A model generated the notes under the pieces. It searched no databases, was not told where the DNA came from, and worked only from the letters and a program-made list of their open reading frames with translations. A DNA stretch of 64,000 bases from Alkalidesulfovibrio alkalitolerans DSM 16529 (GTDB lineage: Bacteria > Desulfobacterota > Desulfovibrionia > Desulfovibrionales > Desulfovibrionaceae). Made by a program: the position numbers and the translations under genes. Numbering within the stretch: position 1 is the first letter of the stretch; the number at the start of each line of letters is the position of its first letter. The stretch lies in assembly GCF_000422245.1 (NCBI RefSeq), contig NZ_ATHI01000005.1:269946-333945 (forward strand), given 5' to 3'. Positions 1-8,435 of this stretch are shown here, piece by piece.

Positions 1-1086
1 CTCGATGCGCGAGAGGTCCAAAAGGTCGTTCAAAAGCTGGGCGAGACGGTCCGAGGAGCGCAGCGCCATCTGCACGTACTGCCGTTGGTTGACGTCCAGC
101 GGCGTCATCTCCAAAAGCTCCATCATGCCCAGAATGCCGCTCAACGGGGTGCGCAGTTCGTGGCTCATGTTGGCCAGGAACTCCGACTTGGCCTTGTTGG
201 CGGTCTCGGCCGCCTTCTTGGCCTCGACCAGGGCCTGTTCGCCCAGCTTCCGCGAGGTGATGTCCCGGATCGTGCCGATCTTCCGCACGGCCTGTCCTCG
301 CCCGTCGGACTGGAACGTGCCCACGTCGTGCACCCATCGCTCCTGCCCGTCGTTCATCCGTATGATCTTGTATTCCTTGTCGAAGCGCCCGCCTTCATGC
401 TGACCCAGACCGTGCAGCCGCACAACCTCGTCCCGCCATTGAGGGTGGATCAACGACGGCCAGACATCCAGAGAATGCCGCTCCTTCCGGGGAATGCCCA
501 ACAGATCGTTGAACACGGCCGAGCCCCCGAAGGAACTGTCCGCGAAATCGACGACATAGCTGCCGATCCGCGCCGCCTCCTGGGACTCGCGCAACATCTT
601 CTCGCTTTCGCGCAGGGCTTCCATGGCCCGACGGTTTTCAGCCTGGAGCCTGAACGCGGCCATCTTGTCCGCCAGCCTGCGCGCGAAGACCTTGTAGAGT
701 CTGCGGTCCCGGTCATCCATGGGCCTGGCCTGCTCGAAGAAGACGACGACCTCGTCCTCGCCCCCCTCGTTGAAGACCAGCCTGAGCAGCCGGGACTCGT
801 CCACGACGCCGTCAAGCCTGGCTTGCGCCTGATCGAGCGTGGCGACTCCCCAGGCGGCGGTCAGACGCCGGGCACGACCGCTGCCGGAAATCATCCCGAA
901 ACAGCGGGCCCCGAAAAGTCGCGTCACCTTCTCGACCGCCTCCGCGGCAAGCTGCTCCTCGGATTCGGTGAAGGCCAACCCGGAAAGCTCGTGCAACGCG
1001 GAAAGCTCGGCCAGCAGCAAGGCCTGCGTCTGCGCGCCCGGCTCCCGTCCAGGGGCGTCTTCGTCATGCGGAAAAATCATGTTCAT
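1..1086 (-). CDS. PAS-domain sensor histidine kinase, C-terminus beyond window edge
   Basis: Membrane-independent sensor kinase fragment of 362 residues. I translated it by hand because it runs off the window. Start ATG at 1084-1086 overlaps the upstream FIST stop by one base (TGATG), implying translational coupling. The N-terminal 130 residues look GAF-like. A PAS/PAC domain follows (about 165-285, ending in [10 protein letters not shown]), then a HisKA domain with the phospho-acceptor motif [13 protein letters not shown], His at about 309. The ATPase domain, and any receiver, lie outside the window. No transmembrane segment is visible in this part, so a cytoplasmic sensor is likely. The coupled FIST protein is the obvious candidate partner for signal detection. 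Confidence 0.88.
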   Translation of the reverse strand, partial: MNMIFPHDEDAPGREPGAQTQALLLAELSALHELSGLAFTESEEQLAAEAVEKVTRLFGARCFGMISGSGRARRLTAAWGVATLDQAQARLDGVVDESRLLRLVFNEGGEDEVVVFFEQARPMDDRDRRLYKVFARRLADKMAAFRLQAENRRAMEALRESEKMLRESQEAARIGSYVVDFADSSFGGSAVFNDLLGIPRKERHSLDVWPSLIHPQWRDEVVRLHGLGQHEGGRFDKEYKIIRMNDGQERWVHDVGTFQSDGRGQAVRKIGTIRDITSRKLGEQALVEAKKAAETANKAKSEFLANMSHELRTPLSGILGMMELLEMTPLDVNQRQYVQMALRSSDRLAQLLNDLLDLSRIE

Positions 1087-2213
1087 CAGGTGCTTCCCAC
1101 CGCCACCACTGTCGTTTTGTTGTGAAACAACGGCACGTTGTCATGACTCCCGATTTCTCCGAAGGTCAGCGCGCCGAGAATGGGAAGGTCAGGCCCGACC
1201 GTCTCGCACAGGGCGCGTATCTCCTCGTCGAACCTGTCTCCCATGAGCATCGCTCTGGAAATACAGTCGAAAAGCAGCATGAACATCGGCTTCCCGCCGG
1301 GAAGGATGGCGGCCCGAGCGGCCTTCCTAGCTGTGTCGATGAGCCCTTCTATGCTGCATTCCATCACGTAGCCCACGGCCTGCGAGGGTATCTCCGTAAT
1401 GAAGTCGATGCTGTCGTCGTCGTTGACCCGTAGCGGGTCTCGGATGACGAACTGACCGGAAATGTTCGGAAATCCAAGCGGATGTTCCATGGCCGCGTAG
1501 GCGAACCGATCCCTTTGGCCCAAGCCCAGACGCCGGGCATACTCCTGAAACGCGGGCGCTCCGTTGATCTCGTACACCCGCTTGTCCTCGGACCGACTGA
1601 TGGCCAAGGGGTCTCCCATGGGGGTCCAGCCGTGCCCGATGCCCACGCCGACCTCAAGCCCGTGCACAAGAGTCACGGCCAGGGCGTCGCGGGACACGCC
1701 TTGTTCCGTGAACTGGTGGGTCTGGAAAAACTTGAGGTTGTCGCCCGCGCCGCCGCCGATGTACTGGAAATCCGGTCCGAGCTGGCTGTAGAGGCCGCGC
1801 AGCATCTTCGGCAGATTGGCCTGGAACCCGTCGGGCATGACGATTGCGGTGCCGCTCGAAAGCCCGCTTTCGCGGGCCGCGCGCCCCGCTTTCTGCCCGA
1901 TGCCGTAGGGATCGCGGCCAAGATCGTTCTGCAGGGTGGTCACGGCCTCAAAATCACCGTTCAGGGCCAAAACGCCCACGCCCTGGGAGTGAAGTCCTGC
2001 GGCGGTGATCACACCGCCGCAGCAAAACCCCGCGATGCGCGAGGAACCCACGACGGCCCGGACCCCGGCGAGAACCTGCTCCGGGTCATAAGCGTCCGTG
2101 ATGAAGACGAGAGTCAGGACCGGTGGGCCGCAAGCCGCCACGGCGCATTTTGCGGCCTCACGGCCTGCGGCAAGGGACTCCTCGTGCCCGCTGAACGACG
2201 CGCCCGCTTTCAT
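1086..2213 (-). CDS. FIST N/C-domain sensory protein
   Basis: 375-residue protein matching the FIST architecture: an N-terminal FIST half (about 25-215, with a Gly/Cys-rich GFCCGGVI segment) and a FIST_C half (about 225-360, ending GALTFGEIG before a final beta segment). FIST domains are thought to bind small ligands such as amino acids and to feed two-component or chemotaxis systems. Start ATG is preceded by GGGAGG at normal spacing. It is the first gene of a two-gene unit with the histidine kinase. Ligand unknown. Confidence 0.85.
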   Translation of the reverse strand: MKAGASFSGHEESLAAGREAAKCAVAACGPPVLTLVFITDAYDPEQVLAGVRAVVGSSRIAGFCCGGVITAAGLHSQGVGVLALNGDFEAVTTLQNDLGRDPYGIGQKAGRAARESGLSSGTAIVMPDGFQANLPKMLRGLYSQLGPDFQYIGGGAGDNLKFFQTHQFTEQGVSRDALAVTLVHGLEVGVGIGHGWTPMGDPLAISRSEDKRVYEINGAPAFQEYARRLGLGQRDRFAYAAMEHPLGFPNISGQFVIRDPLRVNDDDSIDFITEIPSQAVGYVMECSIEGLIDTARKAARAAILPGGKPMFMLLFDCISRAMLMGDRFDEEIRALCETVGPDLPILGALTFGEIGSHDNVPLFHNKTTVVAVGST

Positions 2214-2403
2214 GGCTTCCTCCCGTCAAACGACGCGGTCGGCGAGCGAAAAGGTCCGACTCCTTCGATCATCCCGCGACGACGCCGTGGTCTGCTTCTG
2301 GATAGCCCGAAACGCAAGCCCCTGCAATTGCGACAGGAACACGCAGAGCGCAAGGCTCGGCAGGGAGGCGCGGGAAAACCCGCGCCTCGTTGAGAAGAAA
2401 GCC
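2214..2403. other. Intergenic region between aminopeptidase and FIST gene
   Basis: 190-bp gap without a convincing gene. Both flanking genes are on the minus strand, so it holds the FIST promoter (not clearly recognisable) and the 3' end of the aminopeptidase transcript, with the hairpin at 2365-2388. Confidence 0.6.
2365..2388 (-). terminator. Hairpin downstream of aminopeptidase gene
   Basis: Perfect 10-bp stem (GAGGCGCGGG / CCCGCGCCTC) with an AAAA loop, 16 bp past the aminopeptidase stop codon. No T-run follows directly, so it may be an mRNA-stabilising or Rho-assisted end rather than a classical intrinsic terminator. Confidence 0.55.
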
Positions 2404-3798
2404 CTACGACTTCAAAAACGCGGTCAGGGCCAGGGTGGTCGCGTACAAATCGGCCTTGGAGGCCAGTTCGAAGGGCGCGTGCATGGACAGGATGGGCGGG
2501 CCGAAGTCGATGATGTCCATGCCGTAGGCAGCCAGATACTTGGCCACGGTGCCGCCGCCGCCCTGGTCCACCTTGCCCAGTTCGGCCATCTGCCAGGGGA
2601 TACCCGCGCCGTCCAGAAGGTTGCGCAGCCAGCCCACGTATTCGGCGTGGGCGTCGTTGGCCATGTACTTGCCGCCGTGACCCGTGAACTTGCAGAAGGT
2701 GGGGCCGTAGCCCAGCAGCGAGGCGTTCAGCCGCTCGTGCAGCTCCTGGTACTCCGGGTCCACGGCCGCGTGCACGTCGGCCGAGATGGCCTTGGCGTTC
2801 ATGAGCGCGGTGCGGGCCTTGGTCTTGGGCTCCCAGGCCTCGATGAGCTCGTCGAGGCAGTATTCGAAGAACATGGACTTGGCGCCGGTGGAGCCGTCCG
2901 AGCCGATCTCCTCCTTGTCCCAGAGAATGACGATCTGCGTGTGCTCGGGGGTTTTGGCGTCCATCAGGGCGCGCAGGGAGGCGAAGCAGCTTATGCGGTC
3001 GTCGTGGCCGTAGCCGCCGATGAGCGATCCGTCCAGCCCCACGAGCCGCGCGGGCCCGGCGGGCACGGCCTGCAACTCGGCGCTGTAGAAGTCGTCCTCC
3101 ACGATGCCGAAGCGCTCGTTGAGAAGCGTGAGCACGGTCTTCTTGACGCGGCCCTTGCCGTTCTCGTCGTCCTTCTTCTCGGCCGGGGCGGGCATGTGGC
3201 CGAGCACGATGGACAGCTTTTCGGCGTCGAAGGCCTCGGAGAGCTTCTGCTCGGCCTGCTTGCGGGCCAGATGCGGCAGGAGGTCTGCGATGGTGAAGAC
3301 GGGATCGCGCGGGTCCTCGCCCAGCACCACCTCCACCACCCGGCCGTCCTTCAGGGCCACCACACCGTGCAGGGCCAGCGGCCGCGCCAGCCACTGGTAC
3401 TTGCGGATACCGCCGTAGTAGTGGGTCTTGGCCAGCCCCACCTGCACCTCCTCGAAGAGCGGGTGCTGCTTGAGGTCGATGCGCGGGGTGTCGCAGTGCG
3501 CGCCCGCGAGGCGGAAGCCCTCGGACAGGGGCCGCTTGCCCCGGCGGGCCAGGAGGATGGTCTTGCCGCGCATGACGCGAAACCACCGGCCGCTCGCGGC
3601 GTCCTCGGAGAAGCCGTTCTTTTCGGCCAGGGCGCGGGCGTAGTCCACGGTCTCGCGCTCGGTCTTGCAGGCCGTGAGGAAGGTCATGTAGTCGTCGGCC
3701 AGCTTGTCCATGGCCTTGCGGTGCTTGGGGGTTGCATACACGTCCCACGCCGAGCGGGGCTTGGATTCGAGTTCGGGGGTCTTTTTCTTGGCGGCCAT
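2404..3798 (-). CDS. M18 family metallo-aminopeptidase
   Basis: 464-residue cytosolic aminopeptidase of the M18 (aspartyl/aminopeptidase I) family, which removes N-terminal residues from peptides using two metal ions. Visible signature elements: AGAHCDTPRID with the first metal His at about 101, GGYGHDDRISCF with the bridging Asp, and WDKEEIGSDGSTGA with the catalytic Glu pair. Length is typical for the family. It lies 14 bp downstream of selA on the same strand, so co-transcription is possible, but no functional link to selenium is evident. The N-terminal MAAKKK start has no competing in-frame start. Confidence 0.92.
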   Translation of the reverse strand: MAAKKKTPELESKPRSAWDVYATPKHRKAMDKLADDYMTFLTACKTERETVDYARALAEKNGFSEDAASGRWFRVMRGKTILLARRGKRPLSEGFRLAGAHCDTPRIDLKQHPLFEEVQVGLAKTHYYGGIRKYQWLARPLALHGVVALKDGRVVEVVLGEDPRDPVFTIADLLPHLARKQAEQKLSEAFDAEKLSIVLGHMPAPAEKKDDENGKGRVKKTVLTLLNERFGIVEDDFYSAELQAVPAGPARLVGLDGSLIGGYGHDDRISCFASLRALMDAKTPEHTQIVILWDKEEIGSDGSTGAKSMFFEYCLDELIEAWEPKTKARTALMNAKAISADVHAAVDPEYQELHERLNASLLGYGPTFCKFTGHGGKYMANDAHAEYVGWLRNLLDGAGIPWQMAELGKVDQGGGGTVAKYLAAYGMDIIDFGPPILSMHAPFELASKADLYATTLALTAFLKS

Positions 3799-3812
3799 GC
3801 GGCGTTCGCTCC

Positions 3813-5243
3813 TTAGGGATTGTCCGGATTAGGGGTCGCGGCGGCGAAGCCCTGGGCAAGGGCTTCGGCGACCAGGGGAAATTCGTCGCGGCGAAGGGTT
3901 CTGGGATCGAGCATGAGCGCGCCGCGCTCCACGCGACCCACGAGCGGCGGGTCCGTGGCCAGGAGCGCCTGACGCAGGTTCTCCGCGCGCACGGGCGCGG
4001 CCGGGGTCAGCTCCACCAGGCTCGTGGGCAGGTCGAACTCGGGGAACGAGCCGCCGCCCACGCGCGAGACGCCCGGCGCGACGCGCACCCCGGCCAGCCC
4101 GGCAAGCGCCGTGCGCAGCCGCGCGGCCAGGGCGCGGGCCTTGGCGCGCAGTTCGTTTGGCGCGGCCGTGATCATGGCCAGGGTCGGTATCTCGGCCCGG
4201 GCGCGCTCGGGATCGAGGTAAAGGCGCAGCGTGGCCTCCAGCGCGGCCAGGGTCATCTTGTCGATGCGCAGGGCACGGTTGAGTGGGTTCTTCTTGATCT
4301 TGTCGATCCATTCCGCCCGGCCCACGATGATTCCGGCCTGCGGCCCGCCCAGAACCTTGTCGCCCGAAAACGTCACGATGTCCGCGCCCGAGGCCACGGT
4401 CCGCTGCACCGTGGGCTCCTCCAGGGACAGGCCCGCGGCCTGGCGGAAATCGAAGAAGCTGCCGCTGCCCAGGTCCTCGACCACGGGGATGCCGCGCGCG
4501 CGGCCGAGCGACACGAGGTCCTCCAGCGGAACCTCCTTGGTGAAGCCGATGATGCGGAAATTCGAGCAATGCACCTTGAGCAGCATGCCCGTGTTCTCGG
4601 TGATGGCCTGCTCGTAATCGCGCAGGTGGGTGCGGTTGGTGGCTCCCACCTCGACCAGTTCGGCCCCGGAGCGGCGCATCACGTCCGGGATGCGGAAGGA
4701 GCCGCCGATCTCCACGAGCTGCCCGCGCGAGACCACGACCTCGCGGCCCTTGGCCAGGGTGTCCAGGACGATGAGCACGGCCGCGGCGTTGTTGTTGACC
4801 ACCAGGGCGGCCTCGGCCCCGGTGATGCGGCAGATGAGCTTCTCCACGTGCGCGTAGCGGCTGCCGCGCGCGCCCGTGGAAAGGTCGAACTCCAGGTTCG
4901 AGTAGTTGCGGCAGGCGTCCGTCACGGCCCGCGTCGCGGCCTCGGCCAGGCAGGAGCGGCCGAGGTTGGTGTGGATGACCACGCCCGTGGCGTTCAGCAC
5001 GCGGCGAAAATGCGGCCTCGCCCCCCTGCGCACGAAGGCGAGCAGACGCGGCAAAAGGCGCTCCATAGACAGGTCGGATTCGTCGCGCACCGCCCCGGCC
5101 CTGATCTCCTCGCGCAAGAGGTCGAGAAAGGCGTCGGCCAAGTCGCGCACCAGGGCGCGCGGCAGGGCGGACAACTCGGGATCGTCCGCGAGGTGGCGCA
5201 AAAGGCGGTCCATGGACGGCAGGTGTCGGAAGAGCGCGGACAC
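3813..5243 (-). CDS. selA: L-seryl-tRNA(Sec) selenium transferase
   Basis: PLP enzyme that converts Ser-tRNA(Sec) into Sec-tRNA(Sec) using selenophosphate. 476 residues, matching the SelA family. The PLP lysine is in TFSGDKVLGGPQAG (Lys about 296), and the N-terminal helical tRNA-binding region and the NATGVVIHTNLGRS segment are conserved. GTG start at 5241-5243 with GGAGCC upstream; an ATG 10 codons later is less well placed. It ends 14 bp before the aminopeptidase gene and starts 15 bp after folC. Its presence shows the organism decodes UGA as selenocysteine, which bears on the gene at 56300-56551. selB is not in the window. Confidence 0.95.
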   Translation of the reverse strand: MSALFRHLPSMDRLLRHLADDPELSALPRALVRDLADAFLDLLREEIRAGAVRDESDLSMERLLPRLLAFVRRGARPHFRRVLNATGVVIHTNLGRSCLAEAATRAVTDACRNYSNLEFDLSTGARGSRYAHVEKLICRITGAEAALVVNNNAAAVLIVLDTLAKGREVVVSRGQLVEIGGSFRIPDVMRRSGAELVEVGATNRTHLRDYEQAITENTGMLLKVHCSNFRIIGFTKEVPLEDLVSLGRARGIPVVEDLGSGSFFDFRQAAGLSLEEPTVQRTVASGADIVTFSGDKVLGGPQAGIIVGRAEWIDKIKKNPLNRALRIDKMTLAALEATLRLYLDPERARAEIPTLAMITAAPNELRAKARALAARLRTALAGLAGVRVAPGVSRVGGGSFPEFDLPTSLVELTPAAPVRAENLRQALLATDPPLVGRVERGALMLDPRTLRRDEFPLVAEALAQGFAAATPNPDNP

Positions 5244-5258
5244 GCAGGCTCCTTTGGC

Positions 5259-6530
5259 TCAGTCGTGCGGGGGAAGCAACAGCCGAGGGTGTTTTGTAAA
5301 GAACTCCCCCAGCAAATACAAGGAGCCGCAGACCAGCACCAGCCCGTGTTCGGCGGTCAGGGCCAGGGCCGTGTCCAGCGAGGCCACGGGCACGGCGCGC
5401 GGCCCGATGATCCGGGCCACGGCCGCGTGGTCGCTCTCGCGGCCGGAAACGTTCAGGCGCGGCACCACGACCGGCCCCTCGCTGAGCGCGAGCACCAACG
5501 GCGCGAGGCCTTGCACGTCCTTGTCCGCGAAGCAGGCGAAGACCACGGCCCCTGGCCGCTGGCCCGACTCTTCAAGGGCCGCGCCCAGGGCCGCGAGTCC
5601 CGGCGCGTTGTGCGCGCCGTCGAGGATGAGGGCCGCATGTCCCTCGCCAGCGGGCACGCGCTGCATGCGGCCCGGCAAAAAGGCCGTGGCCAGGGCGCGG
5701 GCCTCGGCCTTAGGGTCGGACAAAACGCCCAAGGGCCCGGCCGCGCGGCGGAAGGCGGCCAGGGCCAGGGCCACGTTCTGGCGCTGGTGCGGCCCGTCAA
5801 GGCCAAGCGGCGTGCCCGGCGGCAATGGCTCGACGACCTCCAAAGGACAGCCGAGGAGCCGCGCTTGGTTTTCGAGTTCGCGCATGGCCTCGGGCTCTTG
5901 CCGCGCGCAGAGCACCGGCAGGCCCGGCCGCATGGCCCCGGCCTTGTCGCGGGCGATGCTCGCGATGTCGGGCCCGAGCACCTTCATGTGGTCCAGGCCG
6001 ATGGAAGTGAAGACGAGCAGATCGCGTGAAAGCGCCGTGACCGCGTCGAAGCGGCCGCCCAGGCCCGCCTCCAGCACGGCCGCGCGCACCGGCTCGCTGC
6101 CGGGGTCGTCCGGAGTGGCGGGAGCGGCGGGAGCGGCGGCGAAGGCGGAAAGCGCCAGGGCGGTCAGGAATTCGAAATATGTGAGGCCAAGCTCCCCGGC
6201 CGGTTCGGCGATGCGGTTGGCGGCCGCGAGGAACGCATCCTCCGGGAGGGGACGGCCGTCGCGCTTGACGCGCTCGCGCACGTCGCAAAAGTGCGGCGAG
6301 GCGTAAAGCCCGGTCTCGACGCCGTGGGCGCGCAAGAGTGCGTCGAGAAAGGCGCAGGTGGAACCCTTGCCGTTGGTGCCGACCACGTGCAAGGCGTAAA
6401 ACGGCGGCCGCGAGAGGCCCGTCCGTTCGAGAAAACGCTCCATGCGGCCGAGCGAAAGATCCATGTGGAACAGGCCCAGGGCGTCCAGATGGGACAGCAG
6501 TGCGTCGTATGTGGCGAAGCGCTTTGGCAT
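5259..6530 (-). CDS. folC: Bifunctional folylpolyglutamate synthase/dihydrofolate synthase
   Basis: Mur-ligase-like ATP enzyme that adds glutamate to dihydropteroate and to folates. The P-loop GTNGKGST is near residue 45, followed by family motifs YFEFLTALAL and EAGLGGRFDAV, then the C-terminal ligase domain. I chose ATG at 6528-6530 (423 residues, MPKRFATYDALL). A longer TTG start at 6572 would add an unalignable extension whose upstream sequence falls inside the terminator at 6575-6603. Same strand as selA and the aminopeptidase, with 15 bp to selA, so a three-gene transcript is likely. Confidence 0.93.
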   Translation of the reverse strand: MPKRFATYDALLSHLDALGLFHMDLSLGRMERFLERTGLSRPPFYALHVVGTNGKGSTCAFLDALLRAHGVETGLYASPHFCDVRERVKRDGRPLPEDAFLAAANRIAEPAGELGLTYFEFLTALALSAFAAAPAAPATPDDPGSEPVRAAVLEAGLGGRFDAVTALSRDLLVFTSIGLDHMKVLGPDIASIARDKAGAMRPGLPVLCARQEPEAMRELENQARLLGCPLEVVEPLPPGTPLGLDGPHQRQNVALALAAFRRAAGPLGVLSDPKAEARALATAFLPGRMQRVPAGEGHAALILDGAHNAPGLAALGAALEESGQRPGAVVFACFADKDVQGLAPLVLALSEGPVVVPRLNVSGRESDHAAVARIIGPRAVPVASLDTALALTAEHGLVLVCGSLYLLGEFFTKHPRLLLPPHD

Positions 6531-6574
6531 GGCGTCTTTGGGCGCTCTACATGCGGGCGAGGGCGGAAGCAAGG

Positions 6575-6603
6575 CCCGCCCGGCCTGTGGCGGGCCGGGC
6601 GGG
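6575..6603 (-). terminator. Hairpin terminator after rubrerythrin
   Basis: Perfect 11-bp GC stem (CCCGCCCGGCC / GGCCGGGCGGG) with a 7-nt loop, lying 29 bp past the rubrerythrin stop and before folC. It separates the perR-rbr unit from the folC unit. Confidence 0.7.
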
Positions 6604-6632
6604 TGGAGGCGTGAGGCGCTTGGAGGCGTGTT

Positions 6633-7208
6633 CTACCAGTTGGTGGCCAAAAGCTCGAAGTGGGCGCGCGGATGGATGCAGGCCGGACACAGATCCGGGG
6701 CCTCGGGACCGTCGTGAACGAAGCCGCAGTTGCGGCAGCGCCACGTGGTCGCGACCTCGCGCTTGAAGACGCGGCCTTCCTTGATGTTCGCGGCGAAATC
6801 GAGGAAGCGGCGCTCGTGGAACTTCTCAGCCACGGCGATGTTCATGAAAACCTTGGCGATTTCGTCGAAGCCTTCCTCCTGGGCGATCTTTGCGAAGCCG
6901 GGGTACATCTCTGAATACTCGTGATGCTCGCCCTCGGCCGAAGCGATGAGGTTGGAGCGCGTGTCGGCGATGATTCCGGCCGGAAACGCGCCGCTGATCT
7001 CAACTTCGCCGCCCTCCAGGAACTTGAAGAGGCGCTTGGCGTGCTCCTTCTCCTGCTCGGCCGTCTCGACGAAGATGTCAGCGATCTGCACGAAACCTTC
7101 TCCCTTGGCCTTGCTGCCGAAGAAGGTGTAGCGGTTGCGCGCCTGGGACTCGCCCGCGAAGGCGGTCAGAAGGTTGCGTTCGGTGCGGGTGTTCTTCAGG
7201 GATTTCAT
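6633..7208 (-). CDS. rbr: Rubrerythrin
   Basis: 191-residue non-haem diiron peroxidase that reduces hydrogen peroxide in anaerobes. The N-terminal ferritin-like four-helix domain supplies the Glu/His ligands (AFAGESQARNRYTFF, TAEQEKEHAKR, EGEHHEYSEMYP, VAEKFHERRF). The C-terminal rubredoxin-like domain has CRNCG at about 160 and CPAC about 13 residues later, binding a single Fe(Cys)4. GAGAGCACAC lies ahead of the ATG. It starts 12 bp after the PerR-like regulator on the same strand, the arrangement known from Desulfovibrio peroxide-stress operons. A separate rubredoxin-like gene (rdl) of that operon type is absent here. Confidence 0.97.
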   Translation of the reverse strand: MKSLKNTRTERNLLTAFAGESQARNRYTFFGSKAKGEGFVQIADIFVETAEQEKEHAKRLFKFLEGGEVEISGAFPAGIIADTRSNLIASAEGEHHEYSEMYPGFAKIAQEEGFDEIAKVFMNIAVAEKFHERRFLDFAANIKEGRVFKREVATTWRCRNCGFVHDGPEAPDLCPACIHPRAHFELLATNW

Positions 7209-7220
7209 GTGTGCTCTCCT

Positions 7221-7727
7221 TTAGCGTGGTTGTATGTGTCCCCCGGCGCGGCGGCACGGGGAGGGGCTGGCTTCGGGTCCTGCGGCGCAGGCGCGGCATG
7301 TCCCGGTGAGCTTGACTTGGACGTGCTCGGCGCGAAAGCCTGTGCCCGCGTCGGCCAGGCCCGCGATGTCGAACCCCTCGGGCAGATCGACATCCTCGAT
7401 GCGGCCGCAGACGCGGCACACGAGGTGCGCGTGCGGCTCGTCCGTGCGGCCGTCGAAGCGGCGCTCGTGGCCGAGGTCGAGTTCCTGGATCACCCCGGCC
7501 TGGATCAGGCTGTTCAGGGTGTTGTAGACCGTGGCCTTGCTCATCCAGGGCAGTTCCAGGGCCGCGCGGGCATGCACCGATTCGGCGCTCGGATGCGAGG
7601 AGTCATCGGCCAGGAGGCGCACGATGGCCTCTCGCTGCGGCGTGACGCGAAGCCCGCTTCGCCGCATGCACTCGATCATCCGGCCTGCCCGGCCCTGAGT
7701 GGTGTTTTCGTGCGTGGTCTGGTTCAT
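7221..7727 (-). CDS. perR: Fur-family transcriptional regulator, PerR-like
   Basis: 168-residue Fur-superfamily repressor. Winged-helix DNA-binding domain about 20-95 (LRVTPQREAIVRLL, SKATVYNTLNSLIQAGVI). The C-terminal dimer domain contains the His-rich PHAHLVC metal region and two CxxC zinc pairs (CRVCG and CRAC). Start chosen as ATG 7725-7727; an upstream in-frame ATG at 7751 falls inside the operator and lacks a ribosome site. Immediate linkage to rbr and the palindrome at 7750-7772 support a peroxide-responsive, self-regulated PerR. The Arg/Pro-rich 20-residue C-terminal tail (CAAGPEASPSP onward) is unusual. PerR rather than Fur or Zur is inferred from context. Confidence 0.88.
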   Translation of the reverse strand: MNQTTHENTTQGRAGRMIECMRRSGLRVTPQREAIVRLLADDSSHPSAESVHARAALELPWMSKATVYNTLNSLIQAGVIQELDLGHERRFDGRTDEPHAHLVCRVCGRIEDVDLPEGFDIAGLADAGTGFRAEHVQVKLTGTCRACAAGPEASPSPCRRAGGHIQPR

Positions 7728-7749
7728 GTCGTGCTCATTTGTTGGATTC

Positions 7750-7772
7750 ATTCTAAAATAAGAATGATTCTT
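7750..7772 (-). promoter_or_regulatory. Fur/PerR-type operator ahead of perR-rbr
   Basis: Two overlapping palindromes: ATTCT-N6-AGAAT at 7750-7765 and AAGAAT-G-ATTCTT at 7760-7772. AT-rich 6-1-6 repeats overlapping each other are the usual shape of Fur-family boxes. It sits 23-45 bp ahead of the chosen perR start, consistent with autoregulation. Confidence 0.75.
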
Positions 7773-8148
7773 GTCAACAACTTTTTGAAAAAAGAGCGGC
7801 TTTTTTCTTCCGGAGCGTTTTAGGCAAGGCATCATCGCGCAATTTATGAATAAATTTCCGCACATCCAAAAAAGTGAGAAAGGTCGAAAAAAGGCGGCTC
7901 GTCCCGCGAACGATGGAGGTGCTTCCTTGGAGGATCGGTCGTGGTCCTGGGTAAAGGCTCGTCCGTGCATATTGGTGACGAGGCGCGCGGCATTCCCGCC
8001 TTGACCGCCCTCCCCCGCCCGGTTTATGGATTTTCCCCGCTTTCGCCCTGGGGCGGAATCGGTGTAGCATGCCCCATCGGCCTTCCCGAGGCGGCAAAAT
8101 GGCACCCCAGGCCGCTCCGGTCGGGAATGCCGCCGCGCCAAACCATAC
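7773..8148. other. Intergenic region between perR and tRNA-Arg
   Basis: About 375 bp with no convincing gene on either strand. It contains an AT palindrome at 7787-7807 (GAAAAAAG-agcgg-CTTTTTTC), the promoter side of perR, and presumably the tRNA promoter near its right end (a TTGACC at about 8001 has no good -10). Nothing else recognised. Confidence 0.5.
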
Positions 8149-8225
8149 GCGCCCGTAGCTCAGGTGGATAGAGCAGGAGCCTTCTAAGCTCTTGGTCGGG
8201 GGTTCGAATCCTCCCGGGCGCGCCA
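8149..8225 (+). tRNA. tRNA-Arg (anticodon UCU)
   Basis: 77-nt tRNA including encoded CCA. Acceptor stem GCGCCCG/CGGGCGC, D arm GCTC-loop-GAGC, anticodon stem GGAGC/GCTCT with loop CTTCTAA (anticodon TCT, reads AGA), T arm GGGGG-TTCGAAT-CCTCC (one G-U pair), discriminator G. AGA is rare in the neighbouring GC-rich genes. Confidence 0.97.
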
Positions 8226-8236
8226 CGCCATCACAA

Positions 8237-8280
8237 TGCAGGCGTTTCTGTGAACACGGAAACGCCTGCATTTATTTTTT
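8237..8280 (+). terminator. Intrinsic terminator after tRNA-Arg
   Basis: Stem TGCAGGCGTTTC / GAAACGCCTGCA (12 bp, 10-nt loop) followed by TTTATTTTTTA. It ends tRNA-Arg transcription and isolates it from the radical SAM operon. Confidence 0.92.
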
Positions 8281-8338
8281 ACGCTGCCAAATGGGCAGCT
8301 TCATTACCAGAAGAATACATCACGTTCCTCAAATTTCT

Positions 8339-8366
8339 TTGACGAAGACAGTTATTAATGTATAAT
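8339..8366 (+). promoter_or_regulatory. Sigma-70-type promoter for the radical SAM/peptide operon
   Basis: TTGACG (8339-8344), 16-bp spacer, TATAAT (8361-8366). It is one of the best consensus matches in the window and lies in a conspicuously AT-rich stretch. It points at the gene starting at 8436. Confidence 0.8.
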
Positions 8367-8397
8367 ATCTTACAATAATAGTGCCTATATACGCACC

Positions 8398-8422
8398 ATA
8401 AAGCATGTTCATCATGCTTTAT
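8398..8422 (+). promoter_or_regulatory. 10-bp inverted repeat in the 5' leader of the radical SAM gene
   Basis: Perfect inverted repeat ATAAAGCATG-ttcat-CATGCTTTAT, 31 bp past the -10 box and immediately ahead of the ribosome site GGGAGA (8425-8430). It could be a repressor operator or an mRNA hairpin controlling initiation. No T-run follows, so it is not a terminator. Confidence 0.65.
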
Positions 8423-8435
8423 ATGGGAGAAAATC

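Noticed and set aside
1078..1086. Start of the first histidine kinase at ATG 1080 instead of 1086
   Set aside because: Both are in frame; the 1086 ATG overlaps the FIST stop (TGATG), a common coupling arrangement, so it was preferred. The difference is two residues.
6531..6572. TTG start extending FolC by 14 residues
   Set aside because: Its upstream sequence lies inside the rubrerythrin terminator hairpin and the added residues do not match the FolC family; ATG 6530 begins exactly where the family begins.
7787..7807. AT palindrome downstream of the perR operator as a terminator
   Set aside because: Eight A-T-dominated pairs and no gene ends there on either strand; likely incidental.
8149..8225. 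Phage attachment site at tRNA-Arg
   Set aside because: No second copy of the tRNA 3' end and no integrase occur in the window.
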